Below, in pieces: positions 45,001 through 58,071 of a DNA stretch of 64,000 bases (positions are counted from its first letter, which is position 1; each line of letters begins with the position of its first letter). The DNA comes from Hyaloperonospora brassicae (Eukaryota > Oomycota > Peronosporomycetes > Peronosporales > Peronosporaceae), in contig CANTFL010000048.1 in NCBI GenBank assembly GCA_947650285.1, forward strand, positions 1 through 64,000, given 5' to 3'. The translations under genes were made by a program, and so were the position numbers. The notes beneath the pieces were generated by a model, which searched no databases, was not told where the DNA came from, and saw only the letters and a program-made list of their open reading frames with translations.

Positions 45001-46664
45001 CTGCCGAGCCTGGATAAAGACCTTCTTCTCGATGTGCAGGACTTTGAGGGGGTGGAACGAGTGCACCAGGTTGGTGTGCCTCAGAAACATCAGCGAAAGA
45101 TTCACGAAGAAGTCCGGCACATCGAGTTCATAATTTCAAGTATACATCTTTCGTCGGCATCGAAGAAGGCATTTATTCAAGGATACAACAAGGACCACGA
45201 GTTCACAGAGGCGCTGAGCACAAATCACGACAAGTATGTTTTGGACGATGGATTGTTGTATCTGAGGACGAATCACGCAGTCAAACGGCTGTGCGTCCCG
45301 GCAGATGATCGACTTATTACCTCCATTATTCGTGAACATCACGATGGAAACACCGCCGCACATCCTGGAGTGCGTCGCACGCAGCTTAAGGTGGCGCAAT
45401 GGTACTTCTGGCCCCGCTTGGAAATGGATGTACGAGAATATGTACAAAGCTGCGGTACATGCACAAGATGGAAGACGAGCACTTTGAAAAAAAATGGTAA
45501 ACTTATGCCGATTCCAGTTCCAGAAGAGTGCTGGGAAGTGGTTTCGATGGATTTCGTAACGGGCCTACCGGTGTCGAGGGGATTTGATGCTATAATGACA
45601 GTGGTCGACAAACTATCGAAGCGACCCCGATATGCACCTACGCACACGAACACGGATGCGCCGAAAGTTGCAAACCTTTTTTTGATGTCGTGGTGCGTCA
45701 TCACGGACTTCCAAAGGTCATTATCAGTGATCGTGATCCAAAGTTCACGTCGAACTTTTGGAAGTCGCTAATGACCATTATGGGAACCAAGTTGTCAATG
45801 ACGACAGCTCACCGTGCGCAAGCTGACGGCCAGACGGAGCGACAGAATTTAATTTTGGAAGACGCGCTGCGATGCATGGTTTCGTACCATGGCGACGACT
45901 GGTCGACACATCTTGGTACCATAGAGTTCGCTCATGCAACTCTAGTGAGCAAATCAACACAGCTTTCACCTTTTGAGATAGACACAGGGCGGCAGGTTAG
46001 CAATGCTATTGCTGGAAGTTTCAGTGTCACAGGAAAGCAGTTACCTGTAGCCGAGTACGCGAAAAAATTTGCAGACAGGAGACAAAAGATCATCAAGCTT
46101 GCGCAAACAAACTTGGCCAAGGCTCAAGAAAAACAAAAAAACTACTACGACAAGAAGCGCAGCAACGTGACATTTACAACTGGAGACATGGTCATGCTTG
46201 ACGCAAAACACCTCAAGCTACGTCACCACAATATGGGTACTGGAACCAGCAAAACAAAGCTGTTGGCGAAGAAGATCGGACCATTCAAGATTGAAACCAT
46301 GATCAATAGTAACGTGGCCAGACTTGTACTGCCTAGAAGCCTCCGCAAGCTGCATCCAAGTTTTAACATTGACTTGTTAAGTCATTTCGTCCCGAACCCG
46401 ACGAGATTTAGCGGTCGCCCGATCCCGAAAGCAGTGCCGGTGATACTGGATGAAGAAACCGGCAGTGAGCTGTACATCGTAGAAGCGCTGGTCAAGAAAC
46501 GGGTCTACAACAAAAAGAACGAGTGGCTTGTTAGGTGGCACGGACTTCCTGTTCACGAGTGTACCTGGGAAAAAGAACAGAACATTCGGCATGTGGCGCA
46601 TTGGCAAGACCTGGTGCAAGATTTTAAAATACGCCAACGCGAGATGCTCTCGGGGAGGATGTAA
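42004..46664 (+). pseudogene. Gag-pol polyprotein of the short-LTR element, one frameshift
   Basis: Single frame from ATG 42004 to 45771, then -1 frame to 46664. Gag is at about 1-240, with a zinc knuckle C-F-Y-C-K-K-P-G-H-R-L-A-E-C near residue 251. Protease L-L-D-C-G-A-S-T-N follows near 335, reverse transcriptase with Y-L-D-D near 693, and RNase H (T-T-D-A-S-G, H-E-Q-E-L-L-A, Y-T-D-N-N). The integrase zinc region (H-P-G-V...C-G-T-C) and core (S-M-D-F, S-D-R-D, E in L-I-L-E-D-A) come next, then G-P-F and a chromodomain (Y-I-V-E-A-L, W-L-V-R-W-H-G-L, C-T-W-E). The frame changes at a run of seven T (45677-45683); an eighth T, or a ribosomal -1 slip at U-UUU-UUG, would restore it. Gag and pol are fused without a stop. 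Confidence 0.92.
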
Positions 46665-46671
46665 GGCTCGA

Positions 46672-46834
46672 TGCAACGGATCACGACGGACGATATCTGT
46701 TTACGTAAACGATGTCATCATCATAAAAATCAGGCAAAGAAATCAGTCAGAAATCAGCAGGCTTAGAGTAGCACATAGTGGTGAACTAAGGACCTAATGA
46801 ACTTACTTTTTGATTTACTAACTTGGACACTACA
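46672..46834 (+). repeat. 3' LTR of the short-LTR element
   Basis: Identical to 41657-41819. Preceded by a purine-rich run (GGGGAGGATGTAAGG) that can serve as polypurine tract. Confidence 0.92.
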
Positions 46835-48176
46835 GAAATGGTCATAGTCTCCACCCATCTTTAACATAGTGTCTCTCTAATGTTCTCGTTCCTCCTAGCG
46901 TGATACAGGTCAAGTTGCCGAGTCGCTATTCGATACCCCGTCCACACTTGATGATCGATGAGGTTATCACTGCGGTCCCGAGCTGACCTCGGCGTTTGCG
47001 TGAGCCTACCGTCGTCGTCATACGTCAGTCTCTGTCTTTGCATTCAGTCGATCACGAACGCCCCCATCCGTGGTCGGGTAAGCAAGCTCTTGTCGAATGG
47101 AATCGTTTACTTTACCAAGGCTGTCGTAACGGAGTGGTGTTGACGTTCTGTCCAGAACTGACCACAGAAATCTGTGGAGCTGCAAGCACCGCGGAGGCTA
47201 GAACCTGGATCCAAAATGAAAAAGTCGTGGTGAATCGTCTGCCATCTTGCTCGAAAGCAGAGATTTGGCTCCAGTAGTAATCCGTGACAACACAAGTGTA
47301 TATTATTGTCACATCCGTGCGACGTCACCTGCTGGGTCCGGACCTGCGCACTTTCCGTAGGTCAGCTTTCGATGATTCTGGTGCCATATGTAAGAAGTTG
47401 GTGTTGTGTTTAACATGGGCCTACGTCGGTTGGGAATATGCGCGTAGGGACAATGCAGGTTCAACTGGCGGACGACAATGATATCACGGATGGTTGGGAC
47501 ACCATTGTTGCAGTTGTGTAAGCTTCAAGATAAGGAGTTCTAGAAGCTAGTATACATACACGTTTGCCGTACTACAACAGTAGGTGAGACCGACAGAGAA
47601 AGCCAATCAAAAATTCACTTTCCATTTTATGTTTCAGAAGACAAGCAGGTAGCCAAGTGCTATACTATATCGCCTAGTTCTTCGTGATGGTTCGCCGTAA
47701 GTGGCATCGTGTATCGAAGCCACATTGGCAGTCTCCAACTTTAGTGTTGGTGTCATGTGTATATTGGGATATGATTGCGAATGAGTAGTCGCCCTTCGAC
47801 GCTAACATGTACCTCGGTGAGGTCCAGGCAGGTTGTGTGGTCTGATGTGAATTCCACTGAACCTGTGATCACGATGTGAGGTGCTTCAGGTGCACCAGTC
47901 TCTATTTTGCTGGACTTTTGCTGAACAGCATGTTGCTGACCTGGTTACGTATCGATGGATTCGCTCTCCTCGTGAAGGTGGTCAATCTGTCGTCATGATT
48001 TAAATATGTGACCGATGTGTCGCTTTCGTTTTGGAAACATGGCGTGATACGACAGCACAAACTTGTCCTGCACTCTCGAGCTGGTGACTAGTGCGACTGT
48101 CAAACGATCTTTTGTCCATGTAGTGGCTCGTTTACGATCGTTCTTGGTGATGGCCATTCTCCAAGCTCCTCCTTCA
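46835..48176. other. Repeat-flanked spacer, no gene identified
   Basis: A 93-codon plus-strand frame at 46996-47277 and minus-strand pieces near 47990-48170 look once-coding (for example P-K-R-K-R-H-I-G-H-I-F) but match no family I can name. Confidence 0.45.
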
Positions 48177-48638
48177 TGTAACGGGGTGAGCCCGTTACAT
48201 AAAATTGATACGAACGTAACAATTTTTGAATATTATCGATTTAGATAATATTCAACCACCATTACTCGAACAGAGGTAATGTTGGAAGAATATTAACCCC
48301 GAGGGTAATATTCGTGGTTGCTCCACTTCTTGGTTGATGTGCACGGTGCATCAACTAAATTGACCACCAATCGCTGCTGGACGCGCGCAATGGGTGATCA
48401 AGAAACCCACATGGGAGATTGTACTTCAATATAGTTATATCAAGACAAAGATGGTTTATCAAAGAAGCATAACTGTATTAAATATATTTCTACTTTTTCC
48501 CTTAGACAGAGCTTTATAGTTCTGTTTACTTCCTCGTGCTTCCTCACGCCACTTGTACGTGACGTCGGGAGTACGCAGCCTTGTATTCGGCTTACACAAG
48601 GTCTTACCAGTCATCTGGTAAGAGCGTGCCCCCTTACA
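48177..48638 (+). mobile_element. Solo LTR of a diverged subfamily
   Basis: 462 bp, beginning TGTAACGGGGTGAGCCCGTTACA and ending CCCCCTTACA. It is flanked by a perfect 5-bp duplication CTTCA (48172-48176, 48639-48643). The sequence is only distantly alike to elements 1-3 but keeps the terminal palindrome and many paired blocks (GAATATTATCG...GATAATATTC; TCTTACCAGTCATCTGGTAAGA). The perfect duplication with one LTR shows LTR-LTR recombination removed the interior. Confidence 0.9.
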
Positions 48639-49213
48639 CTTCAGCTTTAGATCCGGCAAACATCACAGTTGAGATGGCGTTCACTACAGATAAATGTCGG
48701 AGTTGCAAGTGTGGCGGCCGCTCTTTATTTCGATGGTCTCGAATGCGCAGAATACACGTCCATGTGTCTTGATTTGAGCAATTTGGACTATCGCACGCGC
48801 CATTTATTATATCTCGACCATTCGATTCGTAGTAGGCAACGTTCTTTAACGGTTAACGTCATGACATTCGACACAACGTCAACACAGCGTACAAAAGAAG
48901 AGAAGTTTTTAGTCTCTCTCTTCGTCTGTAAAGTAGGAGTTGAGCTGGTAGATATTAGGGTCGCAAACGCGCGACGTTGGTATGAGCGGCTCATCTTGAT
49001 GTCACGACAGATAAAGCCTATTGCCCAGAGACCACGTTGAAGAGGAGCTAACTTTCTTGCAAGGAGCACCAAGGCTGGAGATCGGGGCACTTGCGATTGG
49101 AAATATATTAATTTAAAGCCGTAATGACGAAAAGCCGTAATTGACATAAGCGTCGAGCTCAGCAGCTCTTGCGGTGGCGTTTGACGACTGCTAATGCGTG
49201 TACGTACTCCCAC
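48639..49213. other. Spacer between LTRs, no gene identified
   Basis: Overlapping frames of 120-140 codons on both strands (48669-49040 plus, 48788-49213 minus) have no recognisable domain. Confidence 0.45.
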
Positions 49214-49651
49214 TGTAACGGGGCACTGTTGACTACGTACTGGTTGACCGGTACGGAGTATACTTCCACTGACAACAATGGTCGACAGTTCCCTGCTAGG
49301 TGTTGAAGGAACACAGAGGAAGGAAAGGAGACTAAGTAGTCAGACTAGTCTCTGGTAAAAGTAAAACTGTATTAATATATATAAGTCCTATAACTCTTTA
49401 ATCTCTGGTGTCCTGACTTAATTATACTAATGTTACTGAATGTATGATGACGTCTACTCACCATCCATTGCGCGCGTCTAGCAGCGAATGGTGGGTTGAT
49501 ATCATCACGATATCAACCAATGAGTAGACCCTTTGGTCATCTCAACAATATCACCATGTCTGTGATATTGTTAAACGAATATTCGACGTAAAATTCTTTA
49601 TTGTCAAATTTTTCTTAATGACAATTTCATGAAACGGGCTACCCCGTCACA
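49214..49651 (-). mobile_element. Diverged LTR, possibly the left LTR of the relic element
   Basis: 438 bp from TGTAACGGGGCAC to CCCCGTCACA. The middle aligns with element 1-3 LTRs (GGTGGGTTGATATCATCACGATATCAACCAATGA region, shared through about 49487-49525), but the left 130 bp differ. The flanks CCCAC and CACAC match at four of five positions, so it may be a solo LTR. Its spacing to relic coding anchors on the right also fits an ancient full-length element. Confidence 0.8.
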
Positions 49652-52600
49652 CACACGGCAGTCCATTGCTTGTTGTAAACTTTGCGAGCACCACAACATC
49701 AGTTGTTGCGATTTAGTCATGGAGCTGATAATGCGATGACCGACCACAGTCCTCTTCAGATTAGGCCTCACACGCTTTTCTGATTTAGGTTAATACATTT
49801 TGTGCGTGCTAGCGGGTGCTTGAAGAGTGGTAATCATACAGCGCGACGGGAGCATGAGTACTCGGTTCTAAATGACACATATATCCAGGTTTTCCCCACA
49901 CACACATACCCTCGAATAAAAGGAATATGCATTTGCAAAGGTATAATGTTTCGACAGGGTATTCCTGTAGAGAGACCGTTTGCCCGGCACCAAAGTTTCT
50001 GTGTGGTCTTACAATGCACTACGTATCATTTGTGGTGGAGTGGCGATCGCTCATTTCCCGAGACGATCCCGACTCTCCACTGGCACCCAGACGACCGACT
50101 AACGGAGGGGGTAATCCGATTCCGTGCTCTGTGTCTTCTTGCTCACCTTGTGTAACCGTCGGTGGGGCTGGTTGCGCTCTTCTTAATGGACTTGAGCTGA
50201 GGCTGAACTTAATCGTTTTAGGAATAAGGATAGATCAGGTGAAAATTCGCCACCTGCCAAACGTAGGGGCGGATCGCATGAAAATTATTCGCTCGATTGT
50301 TTGTATGCTTGGGCGCTCTTCCAAAGTCGCTTTTGTCCAGGGGTGACGCTTGATGCACGAGCCTTCTGACAGCTTAAGCCGTCTCGAGGTCTTGAATCCG
50401 AACCGTAAGAGTTCCATGCTTCCAATCCCAGTGGAAGGGGGGGTAATAATTAACATTCCGCCTGGCTGAACAACCCAAGGGCGAAGTTGTAGTAACGCAA
50501 ATTGCTCTCTGTTTTCGACAGGTCCCCAAAGATACTAATCGGGAGAATTCGACGCGTGTCGTTTGTTTCGGATTAAATTTTGTTAAATGTCAACTAGCTA
50601 AATTGAAAACGTATGATTATGCCTATCTGTTCGCTAGGTCACTATTTCGGATCGCCTGTCTATGTCATTTACTTCACACACTATGTGGTCCACAGCAGAC
50701 TCGGGTAACGGATCGCTAGGGTAGTGGAACGCTCGTAAGCGGATCGCTCAGGTAGAATAATCGTGGTATTTGGTCCGTACCAATTATGTGTTTACACAAT
50801 TGAGCGGTACACACCCAGGATAGATCGCGGTCAAGCTTTTGCGTCTTCGATCGGGCATCCACCGTCGAATCGCTGTCGAATCTAAACTTCGCGTACTTGA
50901 TGGTCCGCTCATCCGGCATACCTCCATTTTCACCCAACACCTATATTACGTAATTTAAATGTTGTTTAAGTCGTTAGTAAGTCTGTCCTTGTAGCTTGGT
51001 GATACGAGTCCTTGATCCTGAATCGTGATCGTTCAATAGCCGATCTTGATCATACTCTTTTATTACTTTAAAAGATCATTCGGCATAACTTCATCAGCCG
51101 TTTTCTTTCACTCACTCTGTGTTGATCCCATCACTCGTGCCAACGAGCCCATCTCCGAGTGCGCTCCACCAATCAAATTGGTTTCACCTGTAAGGCGGCT
51201 CGCACGAGTTAAACATTTCATCATTCTTTCTCTGCCCTTCTCCACACAGTTATTGATGGACGACTTTGCTATCATCTCAATATTTTTTTCTATACGTTGA
51301 CGTGCAATCTCTCTAGCTTCGCCCACGACAGGGTTCTATGATCTTTAGACAACCGACTCTTCGTTTTATGATGTTGAGCACTTGAGGTCTTCGGTTTAAG
51401 CGTAAAACGAGGAATTTTTTGATATATTGGAAACACTCAATACAAACATTTCATACTCTCTCTTCCCTTCGCTCTTATGCCTTCCGTCGAACCACGGCGA
51501 CGCGGGATACCCTAGCAGACAATTGCGCTCCCCTTGTGTCATCATACCTTTAATCGCTTGAATATGATAGTTTGCTAAGTACTGATGTCATCACCGGTAC
51601 CTTGTGCTATCTGCGGTCTTTCTGCAACCAAAATTGTACAAGCCATTGCGGGATACTTGCGAAATGCACTATGTAAAACTCAGTCCCTCGATGCATGGTC
51701 GATGACATTGGTACTTAGCTCTGCAATTCGACTATTTGTGTGATGGTCTTTCTAGCAATGTAAGTGCGTATTCTGCACAATAGCATAGTAGTGCTGATAG
51801 TGACAGTAGCAATTGGATGCGACGTCTCGCGCAAACACTTAATCGAGACTGGGACCGAACGAGACCAAATTTACGCAAAATCTAATGTACAGTTAAAAGC
51901 ATTTAAACAGCAGCTTTCTTAGAGGCAAGGTCCATCAGATTCTTTAGTTATCAGCGAAGTGCATTGGATAATTTAGCCTACACCTAACACTTACCTGTGT
52001 TCGTTCCTCCCGTCACCTATTATTCTGCTAGAGGCTTTCCTAGTTTCTAACTTGTTCTGTAACGGCCAACACAGGTCGCAGCTTCTCAAAAACATCATCT
52101 GCAAGCTTTCATGCCGACTCATTTCCATATAATAAAGACTAGTGGGTCACATTACCTCCTTATTTGTGCTTAAGTCACAATATAGTCTTTATCTTTGGCT
52201 GAGAACCGAGTATGATATAGTCCGCTTGGCTTTGCGTTCATACTCCGGTTCGCCGAATAACGCCATTTTGTGTGACTTCGTGATTCCTAAATTGTAAATT
52301 GATCTTACCTTAATCGTCACTACCCGAGTTTGCTCATAGCGAGAAAAAATACGCATCCCTTGGCGGGCATCATAAACGATGAAAACGATGTATAGGAACT
52401 TCGCTGTCTCCACCTCATATATCAATTTGGACTCGGATGTTGCGATAAAGGTTAAAGGACCGATTTTTTGCATTATCAAACGCAGTAAAATGCGATGCTA
52501 ATGATGTACTACCTGTCCAGTGCTATAGTAAAAACAAATCGACCGTGCAATGTGGTGACCACTGCGCCTATACATCAGGGCCTGGGTTTTTATTCAACCT

Positions 52601-55600
52601 GCCGCTGAAAAACTTGTATATACTGGATTCTGTAGATATTTATTACTTAAAATGCATTTATAAATAATTAGATCACATTGAACAATCATCAAATACACCT
52701 TCTTCATCTCGCGTCGTGAGCACTCTGTATGCGGTGACCTAACGGGGTACCAAACGCCGGTACCACTACATTACATGCATAGAAAGTAAAAGAATGATCT
52801 TGGAAACTTCACGTGAACAGGAACATTACAAAGCTTAACCAAATCTCTTATCGACGGATAATAATCCACATGTATCTTATAAATATTCGAATCGTTTTGT
52901 GAGTCTAGTGGAAGAGCATTTTCCTTTTGTATCGCCCCTTGATATTTGACCTACGCTAAAGTGTACATGGAATATTCTTCAGGGTTCTACGTCGTAAATT
53001 AGGCACCACAAAGCTATATGTTGAGTGAATCTCACTTTTATTTCTACAAACCACTGACAAGGCCCCAGCGGGGAATGAAATGCGTCTGGCGCGCGTCATT
53101 ATACAAGTCATATGTTTTACTTAATGTTTATTTTTACAATTTTTTTATCTATTTACATTACCTATTGCAACGTACGTACATGTAATAAAGATAATTTATC
53201 ATACCTCCTTTTATACGCATCCCGTATCAATTAATGCTTTGGTTAAAAAGGAATTTTCCATCAGACCAGATAAGTGGAGTATACTGAATTTCAATTTCGA
53301 CGGTAGTATCCCTTCCTTTATACACAAAAAGGTATTGTTTATAAAACAGGTTCAATTTTTATATTATCATTGACATATTGTAGTGTCAACGACATGAAAC
53401 GAACTTACCCCGTTCCATCACGATCGTTGTAATTATTCACTTAACTGAATTATCATTAAGTGATGCTGAATCTTTAAGTACAAGTCTAATGCATTCACAA
53501 AATTGCGACGTAAGTGTCCAGCCCGGCGGCTCGAATTCTTGTAATGCTGAAGCTGACTCAATACGAATTCTCGAGAATTAAGGCGATCGAAGTAATATCT
53601 TTATCATTACATCGGTCACGCGAAAATAATATGGACCTTAATATTCTTTGTCTCGTTTTTAAGAACATGCTGTGAGTACCACTAATGAGGTATGTGGATC
53701 GATATCGTACTAATACCACCACTTGCAGCCTTGTTTCGTCGCCTTCATCGTACGTCATTCGACGTGCACTCTGCATCTGAAGTGAGCTTTGTCGTACTAC
53801 ACGATGTAATTAAAAATGGTTTTCATGGCAAAAGCAAATGTATAATGAAAAGTCTAGCGTGTATATATTCTTGCTATTAGAAGAGTTAAATCGTCCGGCA
53901 ATTTTTCAAGAGTGGTAGTTGAAAAAATTACGAGAAAAAAGTGATTAGCCCGCGAGTATGACAACAAATGTGGTGTTGGCGAAAATGTCTACACCCGCTC
54001 CACATTTGTGGTATATTGATGTTGAAAAGCTGTATCGCAGAACGCTGAAGTGAAAATAGCACCTCGAAAGTGAGACGGTCAGGCAATAAAGCAATCCGAT
54101 GTCGTGCAGAATAATAGCATTTATCGAGATAATAGTTGTAACAGACATGCTCGTAGACGATTGGATACCAAACGACGATCTTTTTGGGTAGTATCTAGAT
54201 GGCAGTTGCGCGTCACTAGAACTCTTAAGCATGGACAAATATAAGTATACACATACACACAACAAGACCATATTGTAATCTTTGAGTATCAATGGATTTA
54301 TCAACCGGATGATAATTGAGCGTAAAAGTTATGCCTCTTATCGTAGTTGGGCTCGTAATAAATGTAGAGGCGGAGGACGGCACGTACACTTTAAGATGCG
54401 TTATTGTCGTTTTTTTATCAGCTTTATGTATCTTTTTCTAGCGATGCAGCACAAAAATTGCGCCGATCTATATGGGCAGTCTGCAATAATTCCCTCGTTA
54501 GTCAATACGTGTCTAATTAGTTTACCGCAAATATCAGGATCGTATCTCGTTTGTTGGGTAAAAAAACGTTTTTTCCTTCATCTTGACCGTAATTTTAATT
54601 TGTTTTTTATCGCTTCTACGATGGATTAAAAAACATAACGAAGCATCACATCTCGTGCCAGCAAAGAGTTTACTGATAAATAGATTTTATGGTGTTTGTG
54701 CGCCTTGTACGCAGTAAATACAGTTATTTTTAAAACTAAAAGGATTTTATCGTTTACGCTGGTGTAGTCGTTGTGAATTCTAACTTATCATCTTAACCAA
54801 ATTCATTGGGCCAGCATAGCTCCATCAATTTTGTTGACAATGTCTTCTTTGATGCCGATATGAGCAATATTAATGTCTACCGCGTCGACGTATAATTAAG
54901 CGCGTTATAGGCATTATCCCAAATCAGGTATGCCTGAGAAAGTCCATTATTCCCCACTTTCTAATCACATTTGCCAAGGTGCTGATGCGTGGACGACGAA
55001 AGCCGTTTTACGAAAGGGTATGCGTTTTATCTCAATACATCGCCTTTATTGTCGCAAATAGGTATTTGAAAAGATTTAACTTCAACGCTAAAAATTGAAC
55101 TTATTTCAAGGACTTTAGATGGGTGAAACAAGCACGTTTTGTGTGCCAATTTGGCTTAAGATTGCGTAAAGTTGATGTTATTTACCTTGTTCCTGTGTAA
55201 ACGATTATTGCAAATACTGTGCCGAAATTGATTGTATTTGTGATCGACAAGCTCACAAAGCATTCCATAAAGTCGTATTATCAGCCGATCATGACGTAAC
55301 CTAAACCTTCGTCTTTGATCCACTCTATTTTAGCAACAAGATGTAAAATTTTGCAAATATAATAAATTTATACAAGACAGCCAGTACAGTTTTCATTATT
55401 AATATAAAAGACAAAGCATATATGCAGGACAAAGAGCTTTTAGCCCTCTATTGGGGATGGTAGATGCTTTTTAAATGCACTGGATCATCGACTAGGCTTT
55501 ACCGTTTGCGAACCTCGCAAACATGAAATTACTCGTGCACATATCGATGCTAAGGGGATCACTAAAATCCCTAGCTCGTCACAACCGCTGCCGCACGAAG

Positions 55601-57547
55601 ATTGGCATCGTACTTGACTTATATGACAATAACACGGATCTTCTTGAACTTGACACAACTTAGTTTTGACACGAATCGAATCGATTTTAGCGTTGACAAT
55701 TCAGCCATCTCCGAAGTCAATTAATGAGGCGTAAATAGAACAAGCCTCTAAGCGCCAACGCTTACCCGTTGGAAACCTAGACATTAAATGTCATATATAC
55801 TTACCGGGGAATTGTCTCTACAGGCTGTTGGGGTCATATTCGTTTGAGTTGGTGGTGAATTATTCTATAAACTATTGGGGGAAAGTAAGTCTTGAGCAAA
55901 TATTCCCTCCAGTTCTAAGGGACTTATTAAAAAAACAATGTCTTCTGTATGTATATACTCTACCACAACTACGTCCTCCACGATCGACTCCAATTTACAG
56001 GAATCCATTACTGCCGCTCTTAATAATTTGCTTATTTGAATAATGCCTGCATAGGTGCATGCATCAAGGTTCACGTTTACATGCTCATTGAAGTGGTGAA
56101 ACTTCGACACTGACTGTGCATTTGCACAGCCTTCGAAAGATTTCTCCTCATTTCATTGACATAACTACACTGAAGCCTTGTGTGGTTGCACGAACTACTA
56201 TACCACACCTTGTGATATCGCTTTAACTTGTAGGACATTCATGCTCTTGTAAATGCTCCACAAGATTCATCATTTGTTCATCTAATGAACAAGCTGTAGT
56301 TATGGTTGCAGATAGATACTACCAGCTGAATCATGGCTAATTTTTTTCTGGAAATTCAATTTGCTAAAAATTGAAAATTGATAAATCATATTTCAGAAGA
56401 TACTAGAACATTAATTGAATATAATCTGTCATTTGAACCCAGTATGACAAATTATTATAGTTCTGCTCTTCTTTTAATGAGTAGCAAAGTCGCACAACAC
56501 GATTGTTTCCTTAAACGGATACGACTGTTGCAATGTGCACCGTCATCCTTCTTATAAAAATCTCGCGCTTAGCGAGCTTGCAAAATCGAGTAAATCGACA
56601 AGACGCTAAACGTTTTGACGCTTACTATGGCCTGCACCTCAAAGCGACACGTCTTTCGACACTTTAAACGATATATCTATGGGTGTGCTCTACTTTTTTT
56701 AAAAATATTGTGGCATTTGTGTTTCTTCATCATCAGCGGCAGTAACGCACAAAGACTGTGTGTTTAAAAAAACTTGTATCAAGATGCCTGAAACTTTATT
56801 TGACGCTAACAAGATACTAAGCGCTCCGTTTTTATTGACTCTGACCATTTTTTCGACGATCCGACTAGTGGTTGCGACTTCGCAAAAGCGGCAAAATCGC
56901 GTCAAAGTCACTTTTTTGACTGACGAAAGGTCGTGATGTACTGTCATTTGTGACATTATATTCGACGCACAAAATTTACAAGCGTAGTGACCTGTCTCTT
57001 TACATCTTTTTTACATTCTTTTATTTTGGATTGTCGAGACAAGGTTTATCCTTCATCCATGCAGAATACATCGATCAGTTTATAATACTTCGGCCGTTTG
57101 TCGCCTTAAAGGACATTATGAACCCCAGTTGGCATCGTTCTGAAATCGGATTAAGTCTTCCGGTTTCATTTCAAAAATTTTTTTGAGTTTATCATGCATT
57201 CAGCGGATTAGTATCGTCGTAGTAGGACCAACCACAATATGCTGCATGAACATTACATTATAAAGTGTCTTCATGGTCCGGGTTTGCGGCGAAAAATATC
57301 GAAAGGTGGCGAATGTGCTAATCGCAATCTTGTCCTTCACAATTTCTGCCTAAGCTGGGAGTTCTGATAGAGGTAAGAAATTACTCACTTACTGTTCTAA
57401 TTCACTTTGGGGCTGAAATAAACGCCCTGCAAACAGTTGAGTAGATATAGCGATTGGTCCTAAGGTAAACTCAATGCACTTTATAATTCCTCGTCTTAGC
57501 TCAACGATATATCCTTCGACGGAATCTTCCTCGACTCACTTGGACTT
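49652..57547 (-). mobile_element. Ancient AT-rich relic of the hairpin-rich family
   Basis: No intact gene. Anchors to elements 1-3 are visible. GTCCTTGATCCTGAATCGT at about 51009-51027 matches the antisense gene of element 2 (26573-26591). From about 55570 rightwards the order follows pol linker, protease and gag: CGAATCGATTTTAGCGTTGACAA near 55680, CATTTGTTCATCTAATGAACAAGC near 56271, GACCATTTTTTCGACGATCCG near 56841, GCATGAACA...TTCATGG near 57244-57275. The right part is interrupted by element 3 at 57548, and the rest should lie outside the window. Between 51.4 and 55.5 kb I recognise nothing except a decayed LTR. Confidence 0.65.
52738..53420 (-). mobile_element. Decayed LTR inside the relic
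   Basis: CCTAACGGGGTACC near 52739 with its paired GGTACC resembles the LTR start. AAACGAACTTACCCCGTTCCATCAC near 53397-53421, preceded by a degenerate ATTGTAGTGTCAA block, resembles the LTR end plus the TCACC that follows it. The middle is too diverged to align by eye, so borders and nature are tentative. Confidence 0.4.
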
Positions 57548-57939
57548 TGTAACGGGGCACACCCTTGCGTAACTTAACGCAAGGGTTTCGGGTGCCCCGA
57601 CAGACGTACACGAGGCGAACGAGGAAGCGTAGGATAAGGAGCAAGTAAAACTGTTATATTAATATAATTCAGTCTTTTTGCAACTGTCTCTTTGTTTAAC
57701 CTGACTTAATCATATTAATCTAACTAAGTGTATGGTGACGTCTCGTCACCACTCATTGCGCGCGTCTTGCGGCGATTGGTGGGTTGATATCATCAAGATA
57801 TCAACCAATGAGCAGACTCTTTGGTCGACCCTTTAATATCACCACTTTGGTGATATTGTTTAAAGAATATTCACTTAATATTCTTTGTTGTCACATTCTT
57901 TAAAAGTGACATATCAATGTAACGGGCTGCCCCGTTACC
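57548..57939 (-). repeat. Left (3') LTR of element 3
   Basis: Matches the other family LTRs. The last base is C instead of A (CGTTACC), unlike the TACA end of elements 1 and 2. GTTAAGGGAGGCGAG on the minus strand is the adjoining polypurine tract. Confidence 0.92.
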
Positions 57940-58071
57940 TCGCCTCCCTTAACTGATAGTCACCGTGTGACTATCGAAATTTATGGCGGCCACCCGTTGG
58001 TCACCATTGGGACAGGGAGCACTTGTTGGGTTAGTTCCGTTCATAACTCAACCTGACCTCGCATAGTTAAC

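Larger units (their letters stand above)
41657..46834 (+). mobile_element. Short-LTR Ty3/gypsy chromovirus, near-intact
   Basis: Identical 163-bp LTRs (41657-41819 and 46672-46834, TG...CA ends) bracket one long gag-pol on the plus strand. The flanks GAAAG and GAAAT match at four of five bases. LTR identity indicates very recent insertion. The element lacks the dense inverted repeats of the 8-kb family and has no antisense gene. The only coding lesion seen is one frameshift in integrase. Confidence 0.93.

Noticed and set aside
55229..55440. Plus-strand fragments resembling integrase (F-V-I-D-K-L-T-K) and RNase H (D-K-E-L-L-A-L)
   Set aside because: They are in the wrong order for one element, very short, and embedded in relic DNA; chance is possible.
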